Below, one piece after another: positions 11,691 through 24,300 of a stretch of DNA of 64,000 bases. Under the pieces are notes generated by a model, which did not search any database, was not told the DNA's origin, and worked only from the letters and a program-made list of their open reading frames with translations. Source of the stretch: Sorex araneus (Eukaryota > Chordata > Mammalia > Eulipotyphla > Soricidae); assembly GCF_027595985.1 (NCBI RefSeq), contig NC_073307.1:13015432-13079431 (forward strand), written 5' to 3'. Both the position numbers and the translations under genes were made by a program. Every line of letters starts with the position of its first letter. Position 1 is the stretch's first letter.

Positions 11691-12261
11691 ACATTATGAA
11701 GGCAAAGGCCATTGATTGCCTCCCATAATCTTGCTCAAGAAATACTGTTAAAAGCTAAATGTGTTAAAAAGGTAGGTAGATTAACCAAAGAAACATTTCT
11801 GGTAAACAAAACACAGAAATAATAAACAAAATTTGCAGGTGAGAAAAGTTTAAAAACCAGAATAGTTATTAAAAGTTTTCAAAAGCTCTAAATCAAGACA
11901 TAAAAGTAGGAAAATGAGCATGGTTATCTACAATTATCATTATGAGAATATCACCATTGAATCTAAACGCCAAGAATTTAACTGGTTTTCTGTTTTAATC
12001 TAAAGCTATGTAATCAAATATACTTCTTTTACCCTTTGATAAAGCCAGCCATAAAATCTTTAAATATATTTAATATTTTCAGATTTTATCTTTTGGTTTC
12101 CAATATTTATTTCTTTTGAAACAAGATAGGAGCAGCCTAGATTTAATCTGATCATATCTGATGGTAATATAAAATACTGCTTTTGTGTTTATATTTCTCA
12201 TATTACACTCATTCCTTTTTCCATTTTTCTCATCACTGTATTCAGCTAAATAAGAGATTGC

Positions 12262-12372
12262 TTTTTAATTTTTCCCATAGTTATAATTTTTAGGTGTAAA
12301 ACTTTTGCAACTTTTATTATAAATTAGACTAGTTGTATTTTTTCCTAGTCCAATATTTTCCATCTATTTCTC
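12262..12372. repeat. Direct repeat copy 2 (pair with 10226-10331)
   Basis: Blocks 'tttttaatttttcccatagt', 'ggtgtaaaacttttgcaac', 'aaattagactagttgt' and 'catctatttct' align with copy 1 at roughly 75-80 percent by eye. Confidence 0.65.
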
Positions 12373-12477
12373 ACTCCATTATATTCTCTAGGATAATGTT
12401 TTATGCTGAAGCTTATAATTGTAGAATGCTTTGATTTAATTAAGCTTGGTTAATTAATCAAATGCTAGATACTATTT

Positions 12478-12540
12478 TTTTGTGGAGATTGAACCCAGAG
12501 CCTCATACATATGAGGTGTACGTGCTGCCGAACTTGGAAA
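12478..12540 (-). mobile_element. SINE head fragment
   Basis: 'gagattgaacccagagcctc' and 'gtgtacgtgctgccg' resemble an antisense tRNA-derived head (B-box region). Short and diverged. Confidence 0.45.
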
Positions 12541-12654
12541 TTATTTGATATTGGCTAGATTAACATTAACACACTGAAATTTACTTTAGAGCATATATTT
12601 TTCATATCAAAAATCCAAGATTACCACTTTTGCTCTATAGATGTCCACATAGGT

Positions 12655-12681
12655 GTTTTGTTTGTTTGTTTGTTTGTTTTG
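12655..12681. repeat. (TTTG)n microsatellite
   Basis: About six uninterrupted tttg units. Confidence 0.9.
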
Positions 12682-12731
12682 AGCTAAGTCCTATAATTCT
12701 AAATAAGTTTATCTAATCAAAGTAAAAGTTC

Positions 12732-12890
12732 TTGAGGATAGGGGTAGTCAAAGTGCTAAAGTTCCTGCTTTGCATGCAGGAGACCCTAATTTGATCCTCA
12801 GTCCTGTATGATTCCCCCAGACTGCCAGGAATGAACTGCAAGCGCCAAAGCTGGGAGCACCACAAGGTGTTTCTGCACTAAAAAACGTTC
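12732..12890 (+). mobile_element. Old family A-like SINE
   Basis: 'gctttgcatgcaggagaccc', 'atttgatcctcagtcctg' and 'gactgccaggaatgaact' follow the SINE in sense order with heavy divergence. Confidence 0.65.
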
Positions 12891-13043
12891 TTGGAACTTG
12901 GAAGATGGCTCTGTGGCTGATCTCACTTGTTCAGGCAAACACGATGTCTGTGTTCCAACTTCAGGGCTGTCGTGAATACAAGTGTGATCTGACATTACCA
13001 CACTGTTTTCCAGAATCCCTGGAAACTAAAAAGTAGAAATTCT

Positions 13044-13200
13044 TGAGCTGGAATGATAGTACAGTGAGTAAGGTGCTTGCTTTGTAATCTGCCAATAGGA
13101 GTTTGATCCCTGCCACCCTAAGCCCTTCCAGGAATGATTCCTGAGCACTGAGTAAGGAGTACACCCTGAGCACTGCCAGCTGTGGCCAAAAAAATCAAAC
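13044..13200 (+). mobile_element. Old family A SINE
   Basis: Head 'gagctggaatgatagtacag' and 'gtgcttgctttgtaatctgc', body 'aggaatgattcctgagcac', end 'gctgtggccaaaaaaatc'. Full length but diverged. Confidence 0.8.
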
Positions 13201-15524
13201 GAAAGAATAGGTTTTTTTTTTTCAGAGTAGATATTTCAAACCAAACAAGCCTCTTTATCATGACCAAAATCTCTAACTCAAATCAAGAAAAGCATCAACA
13301 ATTGTTATTAGGAGCATGTATTTTTTTAAAGTAGTTTCAATGGTCAGACACGGAAATCATACTACTTGACACTTAATCTTGGACTGATTCATGAGCAAAA
13401 TTTTTATTAAGAAAAATATATGTTCCCTCCCACTTTTGTACCTTATCTTTATTTGAATAATTTGAGGATACGGTTATATAGTTTTTGTGCATTAAGGATC
13501 ACTTCTGAAAAGTAGGATTTAAAAGATTATTTTCTCTCTGTAAATGCTAAGTAAACAATAATACTAACTCAATACTAAGTTACCATCAGAATGAAAAAAA
13601 ATACTCATTTCAGTGTCTCTCCTGGCAATACATTCATTTCATATTCATTTCAGTGCTTCTCCAAAATCACTCGTGTGTCTTTGGAAAAGGAAGATACTGA
13701 GAAATATGTTGGTGGAAGGGATCAAACTGGTTACGAAAACCAATAGCTACTCTCTTTGTGTTTCTCCAAAATGAAGAGGTTGCAAAAAAGTATCAGATCA
13801 AGGATGCTCTGGCATAAATAATTAAAACCTAATCTCAAAGGCAAGAAAACACTTACATAAATGATTTTTTAAAATCTCCTCAAATTTAAAATTCAGTTTC
13901 ATTTATTTTGGTAACTTGGAATCCTGGCCGTTTTCCACTTCCTAAAACCTTTTTTTTTTCCCCCCTGAGTTTATTTTTAAGTCTAATTGTCCTCACCTAT
14001 ATAAACTTCCTGGATTTCAGACTATTGAATTGCCTGGTTAAGCATCTCTGCTCTCCAGATGACAGTTTACCTATGATGTGTCCTCAAAGAGACCCACAAT
14101 TTGGACCAGATGCCTTGACTTAAGAGCACAGAAGATCTGAGGCAGTCAGCTGTGGTGGTATTAGTTAACATGCAGACTTCACTGATGCAAAGCAGTGCTC
14201 AGCCAATAGAGGGGCATATTGTTGTTGTGATCTACAACTGTTGGACAAGTTCTAGAAAGCTAAGGAATTATGTATCAATATATAGCAGGCGGCAGGTAGG
14301 CACCTCAGGCACTTAAAATGAGTTAATATCTCTATAGAAGTCATGAACACATGATAAACATACGTTGGACATGTTGGTAGGTTCTTAGTCCAAAATAGAA
14401 TACGTATATTTAGGCACTTATTGTTCTGAAATTGCTTATATCTTAGACAAAATAATTTGGAGTTGATATGCTTTAAGTGATTGTCACAACAAAGTTGCCC
14501 GTTTTTTTTTGGGGGGGGTCAAAAATCCTGTTTCAGAATGATTTTTTTATCTTTTTCTCCTGTTGTTTTCACTTTATATTTTGGAGAGATGAATAAAATC
14601 TATTATATGCCTTTTAAAAAGTAAGACAATATAGTAGCACCCCAAGAAGAGGCAGGCAATGATCCTAGACCTCCCGTCGGAATAATCTAACGAAAGGAAA
14701 TCTCACATACTTTCAGATTTCACAGTTTCAAGAAAATGTGAAACATTTGACGTTTTCATTTTAGTGTTTTCACGTTATCAGAGACACGTTTCAAGGGCAA
14801 GTCGCAAATTCTCTCTTCCTGTTGAAAGCCAGCTCTGCTACTAAAGGGCAAGTGAGGAGGAATGTTAATTTAGACTTTTCAGAAATGCTGTCGCTCACAT
14901 GCACCAGTCCTACTCCACAGAAGATGTCGGCGGGGGGTCCCCATGTGGAATCTTAATTCTTGTGTGTTAAGAATTTAGAAATAATCCCTTTTAATCAGTC
15001 TGCCATATATGTGAAAATCAGAAAAGGTGTTAACATTTTGCATCGACAGAGTTCAATTCTTTCTTCCTTAGTTACACATTTGGTTGTCACTTAAATTTTA
15101 ATTGGCTAAAATTGGGCCCTTTATTTTCAACTAAACTCTGCAAAGTTTGAATTGTGTGTGCTTCAGCAACTTCATTCACTTTGATTGTGATCCATCGGAA
15201 ATAAAACTCAAGATGATTTTTTTAAAATATTATGTATGTTGGTTATTTTTGTAAATAAATTTAGGGTCAAGGTGAAATTGGAATTAGTAGTCTGTTCTAT
15301 GTTGAAGATAGAAAGTTTGCTATACTTCTAAGCAAGAATGATTTCCTAGTGGAGGTAGAGAAGGGACTTAAAGAAGCAGTTCAAAGGGTCTAGAACACAG
15401 AGGCAGGCCTCCATTCCTAAGAGAGGAGCAAATATTTAAAAGATTAGAAAAAGAAGGACTGATTCTCACAGTTTAAGAAAGGGTATTGCCTGACTAGTGT
15501 ATGTTAATTGGAAGGGAGTTTGGG
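13201..15524. other. Unique AT-rich stretch
   Basis: No gene or clear transposon. The part 14640-15200 has few repeats and includes AT-rich motifs such as 'taattggctaaaattgggcc' and 'cactttgattgtgatcc' that are worth a conservation test. Confidence 0.5.
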
Positions 15525-15977
15525 TGTTAAACTGGGCCAAGATCTCCCCAGAGGAATCACACAAAGACAAGTTGCAATGCAATAACCAAAAGGTCTTTAT
15601 TGGCTAGCTGGAGCTAGGGCCCTGGTCTGACTCACCGACACAGTGGCAGCCTTCTTGGAACGAGTGGACTCGAGTCTCAATAGTGAGGGACTTTCATACT
15701 GTAACATTATATAACAGGGACTTTCCGTGGACCACCCTTTTGGCTGCAGTCTGAGGAGCTTTCCACTACTTGTACTTACCTAATTGCTTATAAGTTGGGG
15801 TTACATAAGGGTTGCATAAGAGTTCCATCCCTTATGTAATTTATATAGTTGGGGTTGGGGGGAGCTCCTTACCTGCTTCTGATTGGTAACCCTTAGTTGA
15901 CGTCACCATGGCTATCTCACTTTGGCGAATTCATTATGCCTAACTTCTTCTGGCTTCTTTATTAACCTGTCATGGCA
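15525..15977 (-). mobile_element. LTR of an endogenous retrovirus-like element, probably solo
   Basis: Read on the minus strand, it has a polyadenylation signal in 'gccaataaagacctttt' followed by a U5-like stretch with 'ttgtctttgtgtgattcc' and 'tctggggagatcttgg'. Upstream U3-like sequence carries TATA-like 'ctatataaattac'. No primer-binding site or coding sequence adjoins it. The boundaries are guesses from tg...ca ends. Confidence 0.6.
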
Positions 15978-16828
15978 CTGCCTTTGCTTCTCTATCTCTC
16001 AGACAGTGATGTGTAGAAAAGAATGCAAAGGAGAGAAATGAGGGTTGGAAGTCATGGGGATATTTAGTGCTTGAGTATTGAGAACATGGGTTGGAAACTC
16101 AAGTCAAGTAAACATGAGTTCCAGCCTGCCACTTCTTATAGGACTTGGACACTAATCCTATCCTGTTTTGTGGATATACCAGTAGCAAGTGTTGAGCCCA
16201 TTTCTCCCCAGGTTTTGTACCCATAGGATCCCTGAACTCAGCCCCTAGAGTCCCCGTAAGTATCCAGGTAGGGCCTGCTCCTTAGGGCCCTCCCTTTAGC
16301 TGCTGAAGTTTATTTTCCCTTCCTCTACTTTTGTTCCAGGACCCCTGCATTCATCATTTCTACTTCCCTGCAGCCTTTTCCTTTTTACTTCTTCAGGCCT
16401 GCAGAGCTTGTGTGTGACAGTCTCTTACACACACCCCATTGATTGCAATACCTCTTGTGATTGCTATTTTCCTGGCTGGGCCCTGATGGATAGGTGAGAG
16501 TGAGCAGGTGTCTCTATTAGCGTAGACAATATGACAAAAGTAGAGGAGCAAAAAAAGTGTGGACACGGTCAGGAAGTGAAGCAGTGGAAGGTGGTGAGAA
16601 TATAGAACCAAACCAAAGAGGTCCTGAAAATGAGAGTGATGAAAATTAGGGTGAAATTTTAATTGACATAGAAGTCTCCCATTACATGCAAACAAAGCTG
16701 ACTTTTGTAACACACATTTTGCTTATTTGTAATTTACACAGGGACACATTCATTTGCTCCATTCCTTTAAATGCTGTTATCTTTAAAATATATGGAGACA
16801 CTCAAGCTTCTGCATCAGGTAAATAGCC
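15978..16828. other. Non-coding stretch
   Basis: Nothing recognised. A 106-codon minus-strand frame at 16393-16713 has no family signature. Confidence 0.5.
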
Positions 16829-17035
16829 TGTGGAGGCATCCCAGGAGATATGGAGTAGGCGGTTGGATATATGGCTCCAAACCCTAGGAGAGCGATCTAG
16901 ACGAGAGAGATGTATTTGGGAATCATTAAGTTTGCAGATGACAATTGAATTTATGGGGATCATTCAGGTCACCCAGAAGAGAGCAGAGAGTGAAAGAGCA
17001 GAAAGCTCGTGGCCAAGCCTAAGAGCCAGTTTTTC
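16829..17035 (+). mobile_element. Ancient mammal-wide interspersed repeat fragment
   Basis: 'gagtaggcggttggatatat', 'gagatgtatttgggaatcat' and 'catt...aggtcacccagaaga' match, from memory, an old repeat shared by many mammals with 'gcagttggatatacgggtctgg...gagatataaatttgggagtcat'. I do not recall its family name with certainty. Confidence 0.55.
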
Positions 17036-18385
17036 TTCACTTTTTAATAGGCTTCCTGCCCCATAAACAAGTCAATCGAATTTGTCTCTATGCACTATCG
17101 CACACTAACTGCCACCTCTTTTCTCGGAATTGCTGATCTGTTGCTACTTTTCAGTAGACAATATGGGATAGTGGAAAAGGCATTTGTTTCAGGTTCCCAA
17201 ATCTTGAGTTTGACTCGTGGGTTGACATAACGTCACGATTCTGGTGCTGAGTAACTGGGAGTTCTATAACTTTTTAAGAGGCTGGGTTTCTCCTTTAGAA
17301 TACAATAATAATTGTTGTTTTCTCTCAGAGTCATTGTATGCATTGAGTTGAACACTTGCTGGCCAGCTGCTAAATGCTGGTTACTTTTAGGTTGTCATAG
17401 TAGGAAAAAGAGCAAGAAGTTTTTCCAAGAGAGGGAGACAAAGTGGGTATCATTTGATGGTTGCGTCCATGCCTTATCCTGGGATTAATGCTCCATACTG
17501 CAAGCATCATCAACAAAGAGGGAGGCAGTGCAAAAACTGAAGCATGGAGACTTCTGAGAAAGTTTTTAACCTTTAAGTTGAATTTTCAGGAGAGACACAG
17601 AAAATACAGAAGTATAAAACTTAAAATTTGTCTAAAGTGTTGACTGGTGTTGTGTTCCATCCCTTTTCACTTTTGTGGAACTATAATTGCCCTTGTATTA
17701 TTTAGCAGGTTCTTCCTGTCTATTTGAATGGAAAAAAAAACTTAATAGGAAAAGGTCTTTTTCATAGTGCTTTCATATCTGTCAGTGTTCACCAAACATG
17801 ATAAAAGTTTCTCCCATCATTTTTATCATACAAGTAGCAGATTCATAATGTCGATGAGAAGCACATTTACCAAATGATTCTTAACTCACATCCATGTTAG
17901 TTTACATAAATCATAGAAGACCACGAGTGAGTGATCAAACCATGAAGACTCTTGAGGATGTGACAAGAATAGCTGTGAATCGAGAAGTTTTGAGCTGATG
18001 CTTGTACTCTCTATGAGGACTGAAAATCTCTATGGATAATTGTCCCCCAGTTTATCTTCAGCAGTAGCAGAGGGATATCATCGTATTTAAGGAGAAATAG
18101 GCTATTAAAATTTTTTTTAATTTAGAAGACTTTACAACAGGATTTTGTGTTCATAAGAGTGTTCCAGGAGAGAAGGGCAAATTGATGATGTGGAATGAAG
18201 CCGTAATACCTATGATAAGCAACTTCCCCCTTTCCTGTAAAATTTGGGATCTAAAACGGATTACCAAACTGTTTTTAGTTTATAAATTCTTCAGTGCTGA
18301 GATTACTTTCATTCCTCCCACAGGTGGACCAAGGTCACTTGCCCCCCTGTGGAAGGAGGCTACAATGCTGGACTTCAAAGGTAGA
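17036..18385. other. Non-coding stretch
   Basis: Unique-looking DNA; nothing recognised. Confidence 0.5.
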
Positions 18386-18500
18386 GTCTGGGACTTAGCT
18401 CAAGCAGTAGAGCACATGTTGCCCAAGTGTGAGGCACTGAGCTGGTCCCTACCCTGAGCACCTATCCTCAGACCCATGTGACCCTGATAACCAGGAATCT
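18386..18500 (+). mobile_element. tRNA-derived SINE of a third type
   Basis: 'gggacttagctcaagcagta', 'gagcacatgttgcccaagtg' and 'gaggcactgagctggtccc' resemble a tRNA-Ala-like head (tagctcag...gtagagc...). It differs from the head of families A and B. A related antisense fragment is at 47097-47176. Confidence 0.5.
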
Positions 18501-19069
18501 GACCCCCAGATAATCAAACAGAACTGCATTCCTAACAGAATATGAGCACAGCATGTAGTCAAATGTTACCCTGGTTTTAGTGGCTACATCTTTCCCAGGT
18601 CATTTCGAGCAAGACTGTGAGGCTCAATGAAATCTCTTTGGCGTATGAAATACCAAAGGCCTGAAAGAATAGATGACTTGAAGAAACTTGAAGCAGAAAG
18701 GACAGTGTTTTCAGGACTGAGCCGTAGATGATAATTCAGCAGGGTTATTTTTGCTGCTTCTTGAGGGATTCGGAGCAGCTCACCTGACAGGCTTCTTATC
18801 GCTCACAGCATGGAGTTGGTAATGCAGCCCACTTTTCAGGAACCTGCTCCACAACCTGTGACAAGGTGTCAAGACCCTTGACTTTAAGGGAGGAAGGAGG
18901 GTGAGTGTTTTCATTCCTCCACATGGAAGGTGCATACCAGCTATGGGATCTTTCAGCTCATGCATGGTCCATGTTTTTGCCTTCTATTTGACTGCAGATG
19001 TGTCTGGGTGAGCCCAGCTCTTAGCATCTTAGGAAGACACTGAGAAGGAGTACATCTGAGCTATGTGCC

Positions 19070-19235
19070 TTTTTTCCCTTTTTGGGGTCACACCGGTGAT
19101 GCACAGGGGTTACGCCTGGCTCATGCACTCAGGAATTCCTCCTGGTGGTGCTTGGGGGACCAGATGGGATGCTGGGAATCGAACCTAGGTGAGCAGCATG
19201 CAAACACTCTACCCTCTATGCTATCGCTCCAGCAC
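19070..19235 (-). mobile_element. Family A SINE
   Basis: Fairly young antisense copy: 'ggtcacaccggtgatgcaca', 'gcttgggggaccagatggg', 'atgctatcgctccagcacc'. Imperfect flanks 'ctgagctatgtgc' and 'ctgagcttgtgc' may be the target-site duplication. The head has a short deletion near 'gagcagcatgcaaac'. Confidence 0.9.
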
Positions 19236-19239
19236 CTGA

Positions 19240-20969
19240 GCTTGTGCTATTTAGGTACAAAATAGAATCTACTTGATTTATAAGGAAAGCAGAGAGGACT
19301 CTGAGTTCTTTGCATACTTTGGCCTCCCTTTGACCTCTGAAAGAGTTTTGAAAACTCTGTCCGGAGTGCACTCCAAACCACACTCACCTTCACCCCAAAA
19401 TTATGCCCTATGAAAGCGACCAGTACAAAGCACCATCACTAAAAATGTCTTCAAGTGATCAGTGGTTTCAATTTGGAATCTGATGCTAGTTTGTGGAAGG
19501 GATGAGAAGGGAATTTTTCCTGTCCTGGGGATTTTGTGTGTTTTTCTGTCTCATAGATTTTATTCCCCCTTAAAATGTGGTTGTGAAAAGCAGATGTTTT
19601 GTAAAGCTGGAAGTCTTGGAAATATTCATTATAGCACAGTAATTCAATACCTCAGGGTACACATTGTCTGTAGTAGCAAAATAGATATTTTTTTCTATGG
19701 TGGAATTATAGAAATAAACCGGCACAAACTATGCCCTCTAAATTTAGTCTTCATTCAGTTCCTTTATTGTTTAAAGAAATCATACAATGCCAATTAAAGG
19801 TTTTCCCCAAATCTTCCATAAATCAACTACATATTTATTTTACTGACTGGAGAAAGTCAGATAAAACACCCCAAATTAAATTTCTGCCCTAAATATCACA
19901 AAATGAATGCCAAGCTCTATATAAAAACTTAATGAGATCCCAACTGTGCTCATAATAGCAGTGCAAAATGTCTTGAACTTGGCATTATGTAGAGAAAAGT
20001 CATCTTAACTGCTACTTTGGTGTTTATGTCACAGATAACCAGAAGTGCCTAAGATATGGATCGTATCATATTGTTTTAGGGTGGTCTTGAATTCCGTTTA
20101 ATGAGTTGCTCACATTCCAGTATTTTGCCGCTGAAGTACAGTCAAAACCTGGAGAGCTTGTTCAAAGTATGTTCTAGTGATGTTAATGCATTGAAGCCAC
20201 TCCCTCACCCCACCCCACCCCCCGAGTTAGTCTGTGTAAGGTTTGTGATTCATTGCATGGTTTTATGGTGAAGAAATAAATTGAGATGAATAATTTGTTT
20301 CTGCAGAGCCTGATATTCATACATGGTTTCTTGAACATCACAGTGAGAAATCAGTCATGTATAGATTGACAAGTTAATCATATTTTTTGTATTCACTATG
20401 AAGTAAATAATAAAGAGACCCTTTGGCTTGGGTATCCTGTGGTATTATAATGATAGAGTGCTGGTAATGATTTCTACTGGGGAAATATAGTAGCTGTCTT
20501 TACATTCACCAAACTAATAAATAAGCAAAGTTCCTTCCAGCTTATATATACATTCTTTCTTCAGTAACTTACTTCTGAAAATTGCTTTGAAAGTTAATTC
20601 AAATCATGTAAAATATAGCCAGCATACCAATCCCTAAGGATAATACATAGTTGGTGATACTTTATTTTTTAAAAAAGCAGAATGTTTATTTCACTGGTTA
20701 GATTTGGCAGTGTTCCTTACGGCTGCAACTCAATCTTTTTTTGAGTAACCCAGGCTTCTCTTCTCCATTTACTCTTAAATTTATGCATTGAGCATTGTGG
20801 TTGTAGATGTGTGGACATAGATGTGTCTCCGAATTCAGCAGTATTACGTTGACCAGCTACATTATCCATAACAACCAAGATAACGCCTCCTCCCACAATG
20901 CATTGTGTTCCTAACCTACCTTGTTTTGCTTTTCTACTAATTTATTATTTGGTATGTTCTCTTTTTACA
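19240..20969. other. Non-coding stretch
   Basis: Unique AT-rich sequence with a short C-rich run at 20205-20223. A 111-codon frame (19462-19797) has no recognised domain. Confidence 0.5.
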
Positions 20970-21208
20970 CGGCACCTGGTGCATGGGAGAGCCTGGCAAG
21001 CTCCTCGTGGTGTATTCATATGCCAAAACCAGTAACAATGGTGGGTCTCATTCTCCTGACCCCAAAAGAGCCTCCAATGAGGCACCGTTGTGAAGGACAA
21101 GTAAAGAGAGGCTTCTAAAGCTTCAGGGCTAGGACGAATGGAGACGGTACTGAGACTGCTCGAGAAAAATCAACAATCAACGGGATGATGATAATGATGA
21201 TGATGATT
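20970..21208 (+). mobile_element. Family B SINE (long-body variant), 5'-truncated
   Basis: Body 'gagagcctggcaagctcc', then the extra module 'aaagagcctccaatgaggc...gagaggcttctaaagc', then 'caatcaacgggatgatgata'. The 3' tail has expanded into a short GAT microsatellite (about 21184-21208). Confidence 0.85.
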
Positions 21209-23539
21209 CTATGTTTAGTATAATCATCTAATATTGAGTCATAAATATATAGTTTTGGTCAACCCTTAAATAATACTCTTGGGTACTTACATATGGCACA
21301 GAAAAATGAGGGCCATTTTCCTCTCCCTGGCACAGCTGATGAGCACTTGAAATCTGTTATACAGAAGGGGTAGGAAGGACTGTAACCAAGGGAAAAAGGA
21401 CAGAAGGAGACCCAAAGACAAAACAGTACTGCATGTGCCTGATTTCATAGATCAATCATCATCTTTTCTTTAGGTATCTTTTGAGAGAAGAATTATGTTG
21501 TGATTTTATCTTGTATGCATATACAAAATGCTGACAAAAAATTTCTAATAGCTTGTCAAAACCCCGTAAGTCTGTAAAACTCCCTACTGACAAATGGTGT
21601 GAGGGTTTCAGAGAAGAAAAAAAGGATGATGATCATTATTTTAACCTAGCAGGAATCTCTGAGATAGTAAAGACAATGATTTATTAATTAGGGAAAAACA
21701 AAAGAGTTCTTGGCAATGGAAAACATGGAGTTGAACTAATAATAATAATAGCAAGTTCAAGTGAAAAACAGAACAGCAGAGAAATGATCTGGAAAATTTG
21801 TTTTCTTACATGGCATTAAACTGTTGGGGAATGTGCCCTGAATAACTGAAACATTTCCAGAACTTACTCTGAAGGAGACATATTTTTAATGGATTTTGAG
21901 GGTTCTTGGCAAACATAGAGATGCTTGATATGACTGACTCCATCAGCATCAGCAGGGCTGTGGCAGATCTTGATAAAATAGTTTGTGAAGGAAAGAGAAG
22001 CTTCATATCACCTGGAGCTTGGGAACTACTGGAAGAGAAATTTGGGAGGTGGATTTTACACAGGTGCATGCTCAGATCATAGATGAAAACAAATAGTTGA
22101 AGAGTCTTTTCACTAACCAATGTAAAGGAATGCATGAATCGGAGGTGGGAATATCTAACTGAGCTGAAGGCAGGACATGGCGAGGTTTTAAGTTGGTGAC
22201 ACAAGAATCAATAGATTCAAATGCCATCTCTACATTTCCTGTGATCTCACCTAAGAACTTGAGTTGTAATCATCTTCTCTGACTCTCCTTGTTAGGAAAA
22301 AAGGCAACAGCAGTCCTCAGTAATGTCTAAGATTTTGTCGAGTCTAAAATTCTCTGGCTCCTGCAAAGAACTGTAATGAAAAGAAGAACCACATGAATCA
22401 AAAGCACTTTCTTTATTTTCAGAAACATACTTTGTTTTCACCAGCTCAGTTAGCGGCACTGTGTAGCTTAATAATTTTAGGTAGATTCGTATCCATTTCC
22501 TGAAATAAGAACAGTGGCAGTTCTCTCAGGGAAATCTTGACAATTCTGTAGTCTTGCCAATGGATGGAAAGCAGCCATGTTGGTTAACTCCTTCAGAAGT
22601 AAGTGCTACATTCACTTATTTTGTGTGCAGTATGGAAATGTACCACTTCCAGTTTCAGCCATGGAACATTCTTTAAGAAGCAGTTGTGGTCTCCAGATGA
22701 GGGCAAATGGTCAGCATTTCCCGAGGCTGCTTCCGGAACATCTGAGATATTTCAGCACTTAGCACATCCTGGAACAGTGAAGCTGTTATGATTTCTCTGG
22801 TCCTGACAGTTTGTCCCTACCTCCTTTATTACTTTCTTTTTCTGGCAGATAAGAATAAATAACTGAGAACTTGTGTGGGTTGAAAGAGCTGGTCTCAATG
22901 ATCTTCTATTGGATCATTTTTGCCAAAGGAGGCAGGAAATACCACCTAGACAATCTTATTCTAATCTTGGACTTAAACAAAAATTCAGCTTCTTGTATTT
23001 TATGGCTGGATTCGGGGCTCCCATACTGCCACTTAGTTTTTCTTAGGTGGAGCCAAGATTATGCTGATAAAAAGTAAAGAATACCAATTTCATGTGTATT
23101 TAGTGTTATTAGCATGACCTATTGCTGCTCAAACCACACATTAGTTATGCAAATATTTTTTAAAAAATCCTTGGTAATTGTCTTATACCATTTAAAGTAG
23201 GAAGCAATTGTTATTGCCCAAATACTGTTTGTTTCTAGGGTGGGAACTTGGAGGAGGGAGATAGAATATCATGGTATGGCAGCTGAAGTCTTAACTCACT
23301 TGGAGGTGAAAGTGTGGATCAAACACTAAAAGTTATGTGAAACTAGACCTACACAAAAGTTCTTCATTCTATTCCACTCTGTACTGGTCAGATGCCGGTC
23401 AGTGTAGAGCTCAGCCTGGGTTATCTGGATCTCTGAGGAGTTGTAACTCCAGAGTTATATAGCATTATCTGTTACTCAGTATGCATAAGAACTAATGACT
23501 TCAGAGTGACTGAATGACAGACTTTATCAGTTCTTGAAG
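21209..23539. other. Non-coding stretch
   Basis: No recognisable repeat or gene. The 132-codon minus frame at 21806-22204 carries no known motif and no surrounding gene structure. Confidence 0.5.
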
Positions 23540-24300
23540 TAAAAGTGTTACTGCATGAAGATTCTTGTCTCTGGCTGCTAATAGTTGGAAGTAAGAGACA
23601 ATGAAAATGGTTGAAACCAAGTAGATTTTTATTAGAAAGGGGAAGATAGAAATAAGGGGAAGGGAGATAAGTAGGGAGGGAGGGAGAGAAGGAAGGAAGA
23701 AAGGAAGGAAGGAAGGAAGAAAGGAAGGAAGGAAGGAAGGAAGGAAGGAAGGAAGGAAGGAAGGAAGGAAGGAAGGAAGGAAGGAAGGAAGGAAGGGAGG
23801 GAGAGAGGGAGGGAGGGAGGGAGGGAGGGAGGGAGGGAGGGAGGGAGGAAGGAAGGAAGGAAGGAAGGAAGGAAGGAAGGAAGGAAGGAAGGAAGGAAGG
23901 AAGGAAGGAAGGAAGGAAGGAAGGAAGGAAGGAAGAGAGGGAGGGAGGGAGGGATGGAGGGAGGGAGGGAGGGAGGGAGGAAGGATGAGAGGGAGGGCTA
24001 TCCCCTCATAGCATGTGTGAGGGGATCTCAAGAGCGAAACTCCCACGTGAAGGGGCTCTTCTCTCTTTTTTTTATACCCAACAGGGAAGTAAGCCAGAAT
24101 TTTTTCAATATTTTTTCAATATTTTTCACTAAGCCTACATGAACCTAGTCTTGTTTCTTCAAGGCCCCTCTAACCTTGTTGCCAAGAGAAATGCAGAAAG
24201 AGCATAAAGATGGGAGTCCTTTGCCTGGCCCATCATGCTATCTGGCCCAGATCCCATCCTCACATTCCACTCTCAAGGCAATTCCCTAATTTTACCTTAC
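23540..24300 (-). mobile_element. Possible LTR-like element interrupted by a microsatellite
   Basis: On the minus strand, 'tttctaataaaaatctactt' followed by 'ccagagacaagaatcttc' resembles a polyadenylation signal and U5. To the right lies 'tatcccctcatagcatgtgt' and other LTR-like GC-balanced sequence. No coding parts or clear ends are visible. Tentative. Confidence 0.35.
23671..23998. repeat. (GGAA)n/(GGGA)n purine microsatellite
   Basis: About 330 bp of almost uninterrupted ggaa and ggga units in alternating blocks: ggaa to about 23795, ggga to about 23846, ggaa to about 23935, then ggga. On the minus strand it gives a meaningless Leu-Pro-Ser open frame (23501-24046). Confidence 0.97.

Noticed and set aside
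21806-22204. 132-codon minus frame as a novel gene
   Set aside because: No recognisable domain, no splice or promoter context, and length within chance for 64 kb.
23501-24046. 181-codon minus-strand frame rich in Leu-Pro-Ser
   Set aside because: It is the translation of the GGAA/GGGA microsatellite; no unique coding sequence.
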